Shown: positions 1-11,799 of the stretch, piece by piece
Position numbering within the stretch: the stretch's first letter is position 1
Layout: every line of letters starts with the position of its first letter
Assembly: GCF_030445035.2 (NCBI RefSeq)
Contig: NC_080695.1
Location: 51,663,954 to 51,727,953, forward strand
Direction: 5' to 3'
DNA: 64,000 nt
Origin: Dasypus novemcinctus
Taxonomy: Eukaryota > Chordata > Mammalia > Cingulata > Dasypodidae
Notes under the pieces: generated by a model
Database searches by the model: none
What the model saw: only the letters and a program-made list of their open reading frames with translations
Told to the model about the DNA's origin: nothing
Made by a program: the position numbers and the translations under genes

Positions 1-614
1 ATCATCAACTGGTACTTGGTAGTAATCCCTCGGATCCAGGGAGGCTCATCCCGGGAGTCATGTCCCATGCTGGGGGAAAGGCAATACATTTACATGCTGA
101 GGTTGGCTTCGAGAATGGCCACATTTGAGCAACACAGAGGCTCTCCGGAGGTAAGTCTTAGACACCCTGCAGCTCAAGGCCTTGTTCTTATTTCTGGTGC
201 ACAGGCTCAAAATCATAGTCATTAGTATCAAGGGCTCATTGTAGGACCTTCCTATTTTTTGGTCTTTGCCAAAGCACTTGGATTGTTGCTGTTCCTTTAG
301 GAACTGTGATAGAGCTCCCCTGGCTAGGAACTCAGCACACACCTCAGTTGGTTGTTTTTAATTGTAACCACTATGAAAATATCCAAACATTTTTATGTAC
401 CCTGGATATATGCCCTGTACAACTCCCTGTCAACCATGTGCCCCCTATCAATAATATCCCATACCAGTATTCCTCCCCTGCCATTGTTGAACCTCTCTGT
501 CATCCAAAACTTCTTAAAAAATGAAGCTCAATATATTACCATGTTCCATTAATAGTAAAATGGAATATAGTGTGCGGCGGCTTGCTCGGTCGGTAGAGGT
601 GGGGTCTGGCTGCG

Positions 615-729
615 GATGAGGGGTCGGTCCAGCTCAGGACGAGGGGTCGGTCCCACTTGGGATGAGGGATCGGTCCCACTTGGGATGAGGGGTCGGTCCG
701 GCAGCAGACGAGGGGTCGGTCTCACAGGG
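615..729 (-). repeat. Five 23-bp tandem repeats inside the LTR
   Basis: Units begin at 615, 638, 661, 684 and 707, an exact 23-bp period. Each contains GA(T/C)GAGGG(G/A)TCGGTC on the plus strand. They lie about 200 bp downstream of the LTR's minus-strand TATA box, that is in the R-U5 part of the LTR and not in the upstream enhancer region. Confidence 0.92.
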
Positions 730-927
730 GTTGCGCGGTTCGGCTGATGGGGTCGCCCGGCAAAGCCGGCGACGAAGAGGTCGCCCGGAGAAGCAGGCGA
801 TGAACTGGGGACAAGGGAGGCCAGGCCCTTGTCGGGGGCTCTCAGGACTGGAGGGCGCACGGCAGAAAAACAACCGTGGAGACAAGGTAAACACGCAAGT
901 CCAACATTATTGAGGGAGAGGCAACAG

Positions 928-982
928 TTTTATAGGGGCTGGGGAAGGCTGATTGGTCGAAGCCACGCCCTGTTCTGATTGG
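928..982 (-). promoter_or_regulatory. LTR core promoter: TATA box with two CCAAT boxes
   Basis: On the minus strand two CCAAT motifs (982-978 and 956-952) precede CTATAAAA (935-928) by about 20 to 50 bases. This order fixes the LTR's transcriptional direction toward base 571. Whether it is active now cannot be told from sequence. Confidence 0.7.
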
Positions 983-2707
983 TTGCCGGAGAAAGGTCAG
1001 TGGGTGGTACTGGATGGGGGAGGGGTGGTGGTTAGGGATTGGCTGTCGCTGTTGCTGGGGGAAGGGGCAGGGTTTAGGGATTAGTGGCTGCTGTTGCTGG
1101 GGTGGAGGGCAGACTTGAGTTTCCCGCCCACGCCTGGCTGTTGCTGCTGTCGGGGGAGGGGAAAAGGGCAGACTGGAATTTTCCGCCCTGCGCCTGCGCA
1201 GGGAGAAAGAAGAAGAAGGGTGCTGCCCCACAGGCATCGTGTGGCGCCATCTGGGAGGAGGGGCGGCCGCGGAAGCATGGCTGCCGAGAAGGGGAGACCC
1301 GAGGGCACTCTGCGCCCATGCCGAGCTCCCTTCGGGGGTGGCGGTGAGTCCGATCAGCCACCCTATTATGGGGGCAGCGGTTTGGCCTGCCGCGGCTGCT
1401 CCCCCGCCAGGCCAGCAAACCACACTTCAGCCCGAGGGGTGACCGCAATAGTGATGAGTTTAAAGGTTAGATATAGAATATATATTAATTTAGAAAAAAT
1501 AAGGTAAAAATAAATTGGGGTATTAAAAAATTTAAAAAAGAAAAAGCTTTGTTTCTGATGTTTTGCCTTCCATTACTGCAATAAGTGTTGCCCTGCATGC
1601 AAATTGGAAAGACAACTTCTTGCATCTTTTCCTCAGTGTCTATGTCCTTTCTTTTCCTAATTATTAAGCTTATATTCACAGAAGTTTTAGATCACAGTAA
1701 TTCATGTATACAATTATAGTACTCCCACATATCCAACATAAAACCCTTTTCCCTTCCACAGCAATAATCTTTTTACATGTTCACACTATATTTACTAAAA
1801 CTGATGGACAGATATTGAGACAAGAGCTTTCAAACAAGGTAACACTTGGGTTTACATTGTGGTTCATATTTTAGACTATACAATTTTCTAAAGTTTTAGA
1901 TATCTTATGTTTTACATTATGATTTACATTTTAGCCTATCAGCCCCTATATATTTTTGGTGTAATTTAACATGTCTTATATCCATCTTTGCGTAATCTTG
2001 TGAAACACGTCTATTGCCCACACAGTTACATTGATTCCATCTCTTAAACACCTCTTTCCCCCTCCCCTCAGGGCCCAGAGTGACAGTCAATCTTCATTGC
2101 TTGAAAGGCCATGTTCAGAGATACTTGGACAGTGTTGAGGGCTTGACATGCTCAACTGCCCTAATACATTGGGAGCCACCATTTCTCTCGAGAGATACAA
2201 TTCCCTCCATTTGAGAACATCAGTCCCCCCCAGGATGTGAGTATACCTTCACTCTCATTATATGGGTCTCTGTCCAATGATATAATCCCCTATGGCAAAA
2301 TGAGCACTCACACACACCCAAGAAGCCTGTCCTGTGTCAGATTATCCCTTTTAATCATCTTAAACAGGTAACCTTCCTTATTTTATTTTTGAAAAATTTT
2401 TCTCAGCATTATCCTCTCAACCAAATACCTGACAATCTCCTATGTTCACATGTTCCCCCACTCTCCCCCTAATTTCTTGGGCAATATTAAACATCCTCCT
2501 ATCCCTAGACCCCCACAAGCCTGCAAAGCCCCACTCAAAGGTAACCCTATGCCCCCATTTTATCCATTCCTGGTACAAATACTTACCTCCAGATTATCAT
2601 AGATTTCACCCATGTAGGTATCATCTTGCATCCTTCCTCTACCCCCCAATTTCCTTTAAGCCTATCATCCACTCTCTAGCTCTCTGAGGCAGCTTGGTTT
2701 ACTTATT

Positions 2708-5700
2708 TCATATCATTGAGGTCATGTAGTATTTGTCCGTCAGTGCCTGGGTTGCTTCACTCAACATAAGGGTCTCAAGATTCATCCATGTTATCACATG
2801 TGTTTGTAGTGTATTCGTTCTGAAAGATGAGTATTCCATTGTATGTATATACCACATTTTATTTATCCATTCATCTGTTGATGGGAATTTGTGTTGATTA
2901 CAACTTTGGCAATAGTGAACAACGCTGCATCTATTGGTTTGTGCCCTTGTTTTCAGTTCTACTGGGTATATACCCAGCAGTGGAATTGCTGGGTCATATG
3001 ACAAATCTATAGCTAGTTTTTTGATAAACTGCCAAACTCTCCTCCAGAATGGCTGGATCCTTCTGCAGTCCCACCAGCAGTGGATGAGTGTTCCCATTCC
3101 TCCACATCCTCTCCAGCATTTGTAGTCTTCTGTGTTTTTCATAGCTGCCAATCTTATGGGAGTAAGATGGTATCTCATTGTACTTTTGATTTGCATTTCC
3201 CTAATAGCTAGAGATTTGGAGCATTTTTTCATGTGCTTTTTAGCCATTTGTATTTCTTCTTTGGAGAAGTGTCTGTTTAAATCTTTTTCCCATTTTTAAA
3301 ATGGGTTGTTTGTCTTTTTATTTTCGAGATATAGGGGTTCTTTGTATATGCAGGTTATAAGTCTTCTATCAGATATATAGTTGCCAAATATTTTCTCCCA
3401 TTGTGTAGGCTCTCTTTTCACTTTGTTGACAAACTCCTTTGAGGTGCAGAAGGCTTTAATTTTGTGGAAGTCCCATTTATCTATTTGTTCTTTTGCTGCT
3501 CATGCTTTTTGTGTGAAGTTCATGAGGCCATTTCCTATTACAAGGTCCTGTAGATGCTTCCCTACACTGCTTTCCAAAGTCTTTATGGTTGGGTCTTATA
3601 TTTAGGTCTTGTGTCTTATATTTAGGTCTTGAGTTGATTTTTGTATAAGGTGTGAGTTGGTAATCCTCTTTCACTCTTTTTCATATGGATATACAGTTCT
3701 CTAGGCATTGTTTGTTGAATAGGTCATTCTCTCCCAGTTGAGAGGGTTTGGTGGCTTTATTGAATATTATATGACTATATATAGGAGGATCTATATCAGA
3801 ACTCTCAGTTCGGTTCTATTGGTCAGTGTGTCTCTCCTTGTGCCAATACCATGCTGCTTTCACTACTGTAGCTTCGTAGTATGTTTTGAAATCAGGTAGT
3901 GTGAGTCCTCCAACTTCGTTTTTCTTTTTCAATACGTCTTTGAATATTTGCGGCCTCTTTCCTTTCCAAATAAATTTCATAGTTAGTTTTTCTAGTTCCT
4001 AAGAGAATACTGTGTTGATTTTCATTGGGATTGCATTGACTGTGTAGATCAGTTCTGGTAAGATAGACATCTTAATAATATTTAGTCTTCCTATTCATGA
4101 ACAGGGAATATTCTTCATTTATTTAGGTCTTCTTTGATTTCCTTAAACAGCGTTGTGTAATTCTCTGTGTATAAGTTTTTTACATCGTTAAATTTTTTGT
4201 CTTTATTTTTTTAATATTACATTCAAAAAATATGAGGTCCCCATATACCCACCACCCCCCTCACCACACTCCTCCCCCCATAACAACAATCTCCTCCATC
4301 ATCATGAGACATTCACTGCATTTGGTGAATACATCTCAGAGCACCGCTGCAACTCATAGTCAATGGTCCACATCATAGTCCACACTCTACCATGTGGGCC
4401 ATGGGAGGACATACAATGTCCGGTAACTTTCCCTACAGCATCACCCAGGACAGCTCCAAGTCCCGAAAACACCTCCACATCTCATCTTGTCCTCCCATTC
4501 CCTACCTCCAGGAGCCACTATGGTCACTTTCTTCACACCAATGCCGCATTTCTTCGATTACCAATCAAATAGTTCATGAATAGATTATCAGTAAGTCTAC
4601 TCTAATCCATACTCTGTTCTTCCATCTTGTGGACCTTGGAATGGTTGTGCCCACTCCACATCTGTAAGAAGAGGGGCTTAGATCCCACATGGATGCTGGA
4701 TACAATCCTCCTGCTTTCAGTTTTAGGCACTCTTGGCTCCATGGGGTGGTGGTTGACTTCTTCAACTCTATGTTAGCTGAGTGGGTTAAGTCCAATAAAC
4801 CAGAGTGCATTACCTGAAGTCTGTTGAGGCTCAGGGCCTGGCTATCACATGGTCAGTCCAGAGATTTTATTCCTAGGTATTTGATTTTTTAAATTTACTA
4901 TTGTAAATGGTATTTGTTTCTTTATTTCCTCCTGAGCTAGCTCATTATTGTTGCACAGAAATGCTACTGATTTTTCTAAGTAAAGTAAGAAGTACCCTGG
5001 GTGACTTTACTAAACTCATTTATGAGGTCTAGAAGCTTTGTTGTAGACCTCTCAGGGTTTTCTATGTATAGGATCATATCATCTGCAAATTTGAATGTCT
5101 TTTATATCTGGTTCTAGCCTCAGTGCTCGAGCAAGTACTGCTAAAGACAATGTTAAATAGAAGAGGTGATAGTGATCATCCTTGTCTTGTTCCTGATCTT
5201 AGAGGGAGTGTTTTTAGGATTTCACCATTGTAAACGATGTTGGCTGTGGGTTTTTCATATATAGTCTTTATCATATTCAGAAAATTTTCTTGTATTCTAA
5301 TCTTTTGCAGTGTTTTTATCAAGAATGGTTGCTGTATTTTTCAAATGCTTTTTCTGCATCTATAGATATAATCATGTGATTTTTTTCCTTCAATCTGTTT
5401 ATATGGTGTACTACATTGATTGATTTTCTTATGTTGAACCATCCTTGGATACCTAGAATGAATCCCACTTGGTCATGGTGTATAATTTGTTTAATGTGTT
5501 GTTGGATAGGGTTAGCAAGTATTTTGTTGAGGATTTTTGCATCTAGGTTCATTAGAGAAATTGGTCTGTAATTTTCCTTTCTTGTGGTGTCTTTGTTTGG
5601 CTTTGGTACTAGGGTAATGATGGCATCATAGAATGAGTTAGGTAATGTTCCTCCTGCTTTGATTTTTTGGAAGAGTTTCAGCAAGATTGGCGTTAGTTCT

Positions 5701-7160
5701 TTCCAGAATGTTTTGTAGAATTCACCTGTGAAGCCATCAGGCCCAGGGTTCTTCTTAGTTGGGAGGATTTTAATGACTGATTCTTTCTCTTTACTTGTGA
5801 TTGGTTTGTTGAGATCATCAATTTCTTCTTTCATCAATAGAGGCCGCTTATGTGTTTCTAGGAATTTGTCCATTTCCTCTGAGTTGTCATTTTTGTTGGA
5901 ATATAGTTTTTCAAAATATCCTCTTACGATAGTCTTTATTTCTGTGGGGTCAGTGGTGATATCTCTTTTCTCATTTCTTATTTTGTGCATTTGAACCTTC
6001 TCTTTTTTCTTTGTTAGTCGAGCTAAGGGTTTGTTAATTTCATTGATCTTCTCAAAGAACCAGCTCTTGGTTTTACCTTTTCAAGTGCTTTCTTATTTTC
6101 TATTTCATTTAGTTCTGCTCTTACCTTTGTTATATTTTTCTTTCTTCTTCCTGTGGGGTTAGTTTGGTTTTTTTTTTTTTTCTAATTCCTCCAAATAGGC
6201 AGTTAGTTCTTCAATTTTTGCTCTTTCTTCCTTTTTGATGTATGAAGTTATGGCTATAAATTTCCTTCTCAGTACTGCTTTTGCTGCATCCCATAAGTTT
6301 TGGCATGTTATGTTATCAATTTCATTACTTTCAAGGTAGTTATTAATTTCTTTTGAGATTTCCTCTTTCACCCGCTGTTTTTTTTTTAAAGTATGCTGTT
6401 TAATTTCTATATCTTGGGAAATCTGGGTGTCTGGCCCTGGCAGATTTCCAGCTTCAATTTACTGTCATCAGAAAAAAATATTTTGCATGATTTCAATCTT
6501 TCTGAATTCATTGAGCCTTTCATTGTGGCCTAGCATATGGAGAATGATCCATGTGCACTTGAGATCCATGTGCACTTGAGAAAAATGTGTAGCCTGCTGT
6601 ATTCAGGTGTAATGACCTGTATATGTCTATTAGGTCCAGCTCCTCTAATATACTCTTCAAAGTTTTTGTTTCTGTATTGATTCTCTTTTGAGATGGTCTG
6701 TCCAAAGTTGACAGTGGTATTTTAAAGACTCCCACTATAATTGTAGAGGCATCTATTCTTTCACTTAGTTTTCCAGTGTTTGACTCACGTATTTGGAGGC
6801 ACCCTTGTTAGAAGCATAAATATTTATGATTGTTCATTCTTCTTGAAAGATTATCCCCTTCACTAATATGTAGTATCCATTTTTGTCTCTCACAATTGTT
6901 TCACATTTAAAGTCTATTTTGTCTGATATTAATATAGCTACTCTTACTTTTTTTTGGTTATTGTTTGCTTGTAAGATTGTTTTCCAGCCATTCACTTTCA
7001 ACCTCATTGAATCTCTGGGTCTAAGATGTGTTTCTTGTAGACAGCATATAGATGGGTCATTTTTCCTTATCCAATCGTCCAGTCTGAATCGTTTGACAGG
7101 TCAGTTTAATCCACTGACATTCAGTGTAATTACTTTCAAGGAATTTTCGATGTTAGCCAT
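2708..7160 (-). pseudogene. L1 ORF2 (endonuclease, RT, Cys-rich C terminus), broken
   Basis: ORF2 of LINE-1 encodes the endonuclease and reverse transcriptase used in target-primed reverse transcription. The start is placed at the ATG at 7160-7158, which opens an ORF2-like N terminus (MANIENSLKVITLNVSGLN) and then stops within 20 codons. Endonuclease remnants lie at 6735-6520 (DLIDIYRSLH, YTFFSSAHG). RT motifs lie at 5990-5319 ([54 protein letters not shown]). The catalytic box reads FADDM at 5089-5075. The C-terminal motif [18 protein letters not shown] lies in the 3247-2708 frame. Multiple frameshifts and stops, plus a 0.67-kb L1 tail inserted near 4195-4862, make it inactive. Confidence 0.9.
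4195..4862 (-). mobile_element. 5'-truncated L1 tail inserted in L1 ORF2
   Basis: ORF2 homology breaks after the GTTAAATTTTT near 4190 and resumes at ATTTTATTCCTAGG near 4863. The block between aligns, reverse-complemented, with about 28635-29225 of the 1.5-kb L1 tail elsewhere in the window, including the shared end (ATATGAGGTCCCC at 4230). It is a 5'-truncated copy of the same 3'UTR inserted into an older L1. A clean target duplication could not be read. Confidence 0.8.
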
Positions 7161-7249
7161 ATTTTGTTTAGACTTCTGTTTGTCATATTTTGTTTTTTTT
7201 CCTTCTCTTTTTGTCTTTTTTGTTGCTCTCACACTCTCCTCCAACTCTG

Positions 7250-8195
7250 CCTCTCCTGTTTTTTTCTTTCTTCCTGCAGAACTCCCTTTCTTGAAGGGCA
7301 GGGTTCTTGTTGGCATACTCTTTGAATTTTTGTTTATCTGTGAATATTTTGAACTCTCCGTCATTTTTGAATACTGTTTAGCTGGGTAGATTATTCTTGG
7401 TTGGAATTTTTTTTTTTTCTTTTAGTACCTTAACAATATCATACCACTGCCTTCTTGCCTCCATGGTTTCAGATGAGAAATCAGCACTTAATCTTATGGA
7501 GCCTCCCTTGTATGTGATGGTTCTCTTTTCTCTTGCTGCTTTTAGAATTTTCTCTTTGTCTTGAGCATTTGATAATTTGACAAGTATATGTCTTGGGGTA
7601 CGCCTGTTCGATTTATGGTGTTTGGGGTGCATTGTGCTTCCTGGACATGTACATCCCTCTCTCTCAGTAGATTTGGGAAGTTTTCAGCCATTATTTCCTC
7701 CAACACTTCTTCTGTCCCCTTTCCCTTCTCTTCTCCTTCTGGGATGCCTATAATACATATGTTTGTGTGTTTTGCATTGTCATTCAGGTAACCTAAGTAC
7801 TAGCTGCATTTTTTCTATCTTTTTATCTATCAGTTCTACTACCTGTACGATTTCAGATGTACTGTCTTCCATGTTGCTAATTCTCTCCTCTGCCTCTTCT
7901 AATCTGCTGCTTTTTGCTGAGAGTGTATTTTTGATTTCTTGAACTGTGGTATTCATCACCATCATATCTCTTACCTTTTTGCATATACATACAATTTCCT
8001 CTCCAATTGTTTTCTTCATATTGTTAATCTCTTCCTTTACTTCATTAAGTTCGTCTCTAAAATATGTTTTGAGATCTTTAATTACTTCTCTGATGTTCTG
8101 CTCCTCTTCCTGGTTTTTAGTTTGTTCATTGGATTCAGCATGTTTTCCTGATTATTAGTTTGGTTTGTAGTTTTTTGTTGCTGTCTGGTCATCAT
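7250..8195 (-). pseudogene. L1 ORF1 (RNA-binding coiled-coil protein), broken
   Basis: ORF1p is the trimeric RNA-binding chaperone of the L1 particle. The start is the ATG at 8195-8193, giving MMTRQQQKTTNQTNNQ; the other L1-type element in the window starts its ORF1 similarly (MPRHQQKITSHT). A coiled-coil segment lies at 8019-7780 (SSRLEEAEERISNMED). The C-terminal domain lies at 7632-7378 (TPRHILVKLSNAQDKEKIL, ITYKGGSIRLSADFS). The end of the domain runs on in another frame to about 7265. Frameshifts split it into at least three pieces. Confidence 0.88.
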
Positions 8196-10261
8196 TTTAT
8201 CTTGACGGGTTTAATCAGTTCCTTAGCTTCTATTCCTAGTCTTGGGGATTAATTAGTTGTTGTTCATATGTAAGTGTTATGTCTTCTATTTGTCACTTTG
8301 TTCTTGTTACTTTACTTTTTTGTTGCTGGGTAAGTTCACTTTGAAGGAGAATAGTAGTGCCAGGGAAAGCAAAGTGAGTAAGAAAAGAAAATGTATAAAG
8401 TATTATTGGTAATATATGTTAACAGAGCAACAATGTGAAATCTAGGAGAGTGGATATTAGACTCATGTAAGTAGTGTAGAGTAATAGCAGTAAGTAGAGT
8501 ACCTATAATGAGACATTCAACTGAATATAGGGAGGATTATAGTATGAATTAAAAGGCCAGTGTTTTCATTTGAGAGGGAAAGAGAAAAGAAAGATAATAA
8601 TATCAAAATGGATAAAAGACAGAAAACAGAACAAAGGTATTAGAAATAAAAAGTGAGACAATTTGGGGGCCAAAGAAAGGGAGGTGGAATGTAAGAGAAA
8701 CAGTAGATGATGGAGGATAGAAAGATGTAGGGGAAGGGGGTTAGCGTAGGTGGTCAAAATCAATACACACAGAAAAGAGGAAATGGAGAATGAGGTAACA
8801 CAGCAAATGTGAAGCACTCCTTGCAGCACCTATTATATAAAGTAAATAAAATAAAAAAGAAGAAAAAGACAGAAAAGGGGGGGCAAAGAAAAAGGAGGGA
8901 AACAAGCAAGAACAAGAAAAAGAGGGAAAAAACTAAATAAATGAAAAAGTACCTTGGGGGATAAAATCGGAGAAAAGACCAGGAGAAAATGCAATATTAG
9001 CAACCATGACAGAAACAAACAAACACATAAACAAACAAAAAAAAAGAACCAAGATTTCAAACTAGGAGTCCTCTTTGCAGTTAGATAATATGCTTAGGGA
9101 TCTGATCTTCCCCTTTCCATTCCTCACTTCTCTCTCTCCCAGGGCTGCAGGAAAAATGCCTGAGAGGTTGGGTAGGAGATTCAAGTAGGTCCTTGTTGAA
9201 CCAACTCAACACAGAAGACTATGACTCTTAATTTCCAGAATGAGTGTACCTACACTTCACCAGAAACCCCAAATATGCTAGTGGAAGCTTGGATAGCAGG
9301 TCCTACAGTCCCTTCCCCTTAAGTGTGCTAGAGGAGGTCTAATTGACTTTCTGATTCCACCTTCTCCCAGACCAAGTTTCCTATCCCAGGACATTTAGGT
9401 AAATTGGGCTTTCTCAGAAGATTCGGCTCTCCTTTCTTCCCAGACTCTCCCCAAGTCAGCTGGTACATTCCTCCAAGCTCAGGGATAAAGAAAGAAAAAA
9501 AGAAAACAAAACAACAACAACAACAACAAATGCGGAGGGCTAGGGTAATCAAGAACCTCAGACAGACCTCAGGACACGGTGGATTCAGGGATGGGAAGTC
9601 CGTGATACGGCAGGCTCAAGGTGTGTGAGTCTCCAGAGCATGGGCCACCAGGGTTTAGGTGACACAGACCTGGGAACCACGCATCCGGTTAACACCAGGT
9701 TTGGCAACACTGCAGCACAACAGAGATTTCAGGCATCACCACGGCTGGGCTGCCAGCCCCCAAGGGTTTTGGTGCACCCGAACACAACAAAGATTTTGGA
9801 TCGCTGCAGCTGGGCTGCCAGCCCTAGTGGGATGGGTTCCACCTACAACTTCTGACCTCCGTGTCAGAAACCCAAAATTCCACCTCTTGCAAGAATCTCC
9901 TTCATTACTGTCTCACCAAATTGACATCCAGACACCTCCTGCCCTGCAAGCCCCAGAAACAGCCCTCTCAGGGGTTGGGAACACCCCAGCACAAGAAAGC
10001 CTTCAGGAATTGCCGCTGCAGGATTGCCAGCCCCAGGGGGAAGGGTCCCGCCCACAACCTCCGACCTCCATGCAAGAGACCCAAAATTCTACCTCTTGAA
10101 AGAATCTCCTCTGTCACTGTCCCACCAAATCGATGTCCTGCCCTGCAAACACCCAAAACAGTGCAGTCTAGCAGGACTCCAACCCTACTGAGCCACTTCT
10201 TTGCAGGAGAGACTATGAGGTGCACTCACTCAGACACCATCTTGCCCTCCCTCCTCCCCTG
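8196..10261 (-). other. L1 5'UTR with internal monomers
   Basis: A 2.07-kb non-coding region upstream of ORF1. Positions 8560-9060 are strongly purine-rich on the plus strand and AT-rich. Positions 9100-10261 are moderately GC-rich and hold repeated units of about 209 bp (see the repeat entry). This is the expected site of the L1 promoter. Short (CAA)n lies at 9508-9530. Confidence 0.75.
9700..10222 (-). repeat. About 209-bp monomers in L1 5'UTR
   Basis: The block starting CTGCAGCTGGGCTGCCAG at 9804 recurs as CTGCAGGATTGCCAGCCCC at 10015; GACCTCC and then ACCCAAAATTC recur about 208 bases apart, as do TGTC(T/C)CACCAAAT and CCTGCCCTGCAA. A shorter partial unit (GGCTGGGCTGCCAGCCCCC near 9743) precedes them. 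The similarity continues along the whole unit, so these are true tandem monomers with moderate divergence. Confidence 0.75.
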
Positions 10262-10269
10262 TTTGGTTT

Positions 10270-11390
10270 TTATGAGATGTTTAAATGTATATGCCTGTAT
10301 CTACAACACAATAAAACAATAAAATGAGCATCAATGTCATCACCACTCACTATAACAAACAATAGGATCAATGCATTTGAAGCCTCTGGTAGGCCCTTGT
10401 GCATCTCACCTTCTTCTTCCACTCCCCAAGTAATTACTATTCTGATGAATTCATGTTTATCATTCACTGGCTTCTTTACATAACTACCATATATAGATGA
10501 ATTCCCATAGTAAACATATATGTTTACCCCCTTTTGAATTTAAATGAATGAGATCATGAATTATATAAATGAAATATTATTTGTTCTCCAATGGCTTGGT
10601 TTGTTTTTTTTTTTTCTTAATACTATGTTTCTGAGAGTGATGATGCTTTGATATCATCATTTTCATTTTTGTACGGTTTTCTGAAGGTGAATATAACACA
10701 GTTCACCCATACATGTGTTGAATATTTGAGTCATTTGCATTTTTTTGCTCTGACAAAAAATGCTGCTATGAAAATTCTTGTACATATTACTAGTATACAT
10801 TTGGTCTTTTAAACTATCTGTATTCATGTTTTAGGATATCAGTTCCAAACAGCCTGTAGTTGGATTGTTTTTTAATTCAATAATAATTAAATAATTACCT
10901 TATCTTAATTTTAATTGGGCAGAGTATAGTCATATTTAATAGACTTACTGCTATATTTGAATTTAACTCTACCATCTTAAATTGTGGTTTCTAAGTGTTC
11001 CCCTTGTTTTCTTACCTTCTTTTTCTATTGATCAATTTTTATTTTCCCATTCTTTTATTTTAGTGGGTTCCCAAGAAATTTTAGCATGTATTTAAGTCTA
11101 ATATTCTTACTTTCCTCTCCAGAACCTTAGAACATCTTAATATTGATTGTTCCCTCTGACTTACATTATGGCTGTCAAGTATTTTACATGTTGTTTCTTA
11201 AACCCTATAAAGTAGACATAATCATTATTTTGTTTTGTATACCAAATAGATTAAACAGTATTTTAACTTTATACAGTTCATGGTTGTTTATATTTACCCA
11301 CACATTTAACAATATTATTATCATTATCTAATAAATTTCCACAGGGATAATTTTCCTATATCCTAAAAAATTTTCTTGAAAATTACCTAA
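10270..11390 (-). mobile_element. Old LINE-1 3'UTR-like fragment
   Basis: AT-rich sequence with phrases typical of ancient L1 3'UTRs in reverse orientation (GAATGAGATCATGAATTATAT, CCCATACATGTGTTGAATA, AAAAATGCTGCTATGAAAAT). It has no coding capacity. The subfamily cannot be assigned by eye and the boundaries are approximate. Confidence 0.5.
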
Positions 11391-11400
11391 AGTGAGGATG

Positions 11401-11799
11401 TGTGATGGTTGGGTAATTGTTTATCAAGTATTTGATTCCTTTCCCCTTTTACTATGGATGGAGACTAGGCCTTTTGGTATTGGGTTTGAACATGTGACTT
11501 CTGTTGCCAATGAGATATTATTAGGGGTGATACAAACAAAGGCTTGACCTTGTGTAAAAGCCCGACCTCCCTACCTTTCTGCTATAAGCATGATAAGGAC
11601 ATGCCTGCAGATCTTAGAAGAGTAAGAAGCACATGAAGCAGAATTGCCTCCGTAAACCTGAAGACCTGAATCTTCAAACAGACCCTCAAAAGTGTAAGAG
11701 TCAATATTCACATCTGTGCTCTAAAATAGTGTTGTTTCAGTTCACTCACATTATGTTCAAAGTTTTGGAGTGGTTTGTTATGCAGTGAGACTGACTGAT
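11401..11799 (+). mobile_element. MaLR-like LTR relic
   Basis: The block begins TGTGATGGTTGGG and ends TTTGTTATGCAGTGAGACTGACTGATACA, an end typical of MLT1-type MaLR LTRs. No internal region adjoins it. It is diverged and no target duplication is clear. Confidence 0.5.

Larger units (their letters stand above)
571..1447 (-). mobile_element. Solo ERV LTR inserted in L1 3'UTR
   Basis: The 877-bp GC-rich block starts TG and ends CA and is flanked by the 4-bp duplication ATAG (567-570 and 1448-1451). Promoter signals point to the minus strand: two CCAAT boxes (ATTGG at 952-956 and 978-982 on the plus strand) lie just upstream of a TATA box (TTTTATAG at 928-935). No internal retroviral sequence adjoins it, so it is a solo LTR left by recombination between two LTRs. 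GC content contrasts sharply with the AT-rich L1 around it. A 193-codon minus-strand frame inside it is a by-product of GC richness. The TG/CA ends and 4-bp duplication fit a class I (gammaretrovirus-like) ERV. Confidence 0.88.
1..2707 (-). other. L1 3'UTR (interrupted by LTR at 571-1447)
   Basis: This stretch follows the ORF2 stop and has no reading frame of note. Its first 470 bases align, reverse-complemented, with 27736-28187 of the 1.5-kb L1 tail later in the window; bases 1-41 match 28147-28187 with only a few mismatches. It is therefore 3'UTR and not flanking DNA. Bases 1448-2707 are AT-rich and C-rich in patches, with no other recognised insertion. Adding the 1.07 kb that the second copy has beyond this point gives a 3'UTR of about 2.9 kb, far longer than the roughly 0.5 kb of human L1. 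Confidence 0.8.
1..10261 (-). mobile_element. Near-complete decayed LINE-1, 3' end beyond left edge
   Basis: Read on the minus strand the order is 5'UTR (10261-8196), ORF1 (8195 to about 7250), ORF2 (7160-2708) and 3'UTR (2707 to beyond base 1). ORF1 and ORF2 are recognised by family motifs given in their own entries. Both ORFs carry stops and frameshifts, so the copy cannot move. Two later insertions interrupt it: a solo LTR at 571-1447 and an L1 tail at about 4195-4862. The 5' end is placed where a G-rich stretch reading GGAGGGAGGGCAAGATGGTG begins, a typical L1 start. No target duplication can be tested because the 3' end is outside the window. Confidence 0.9.

Noticed and set aside
615-729. 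23-bp repeats as a CRISPR array
   Set aside because: Units are contiguous without unique spacers, and the sequence is vertebrate; they are tandem repeats in an LTR.
842-1423. 193-codon minus-strand frame
   Set aside because: Lies inside the solo LTR and overlaps other GC-rich frames; no domain.
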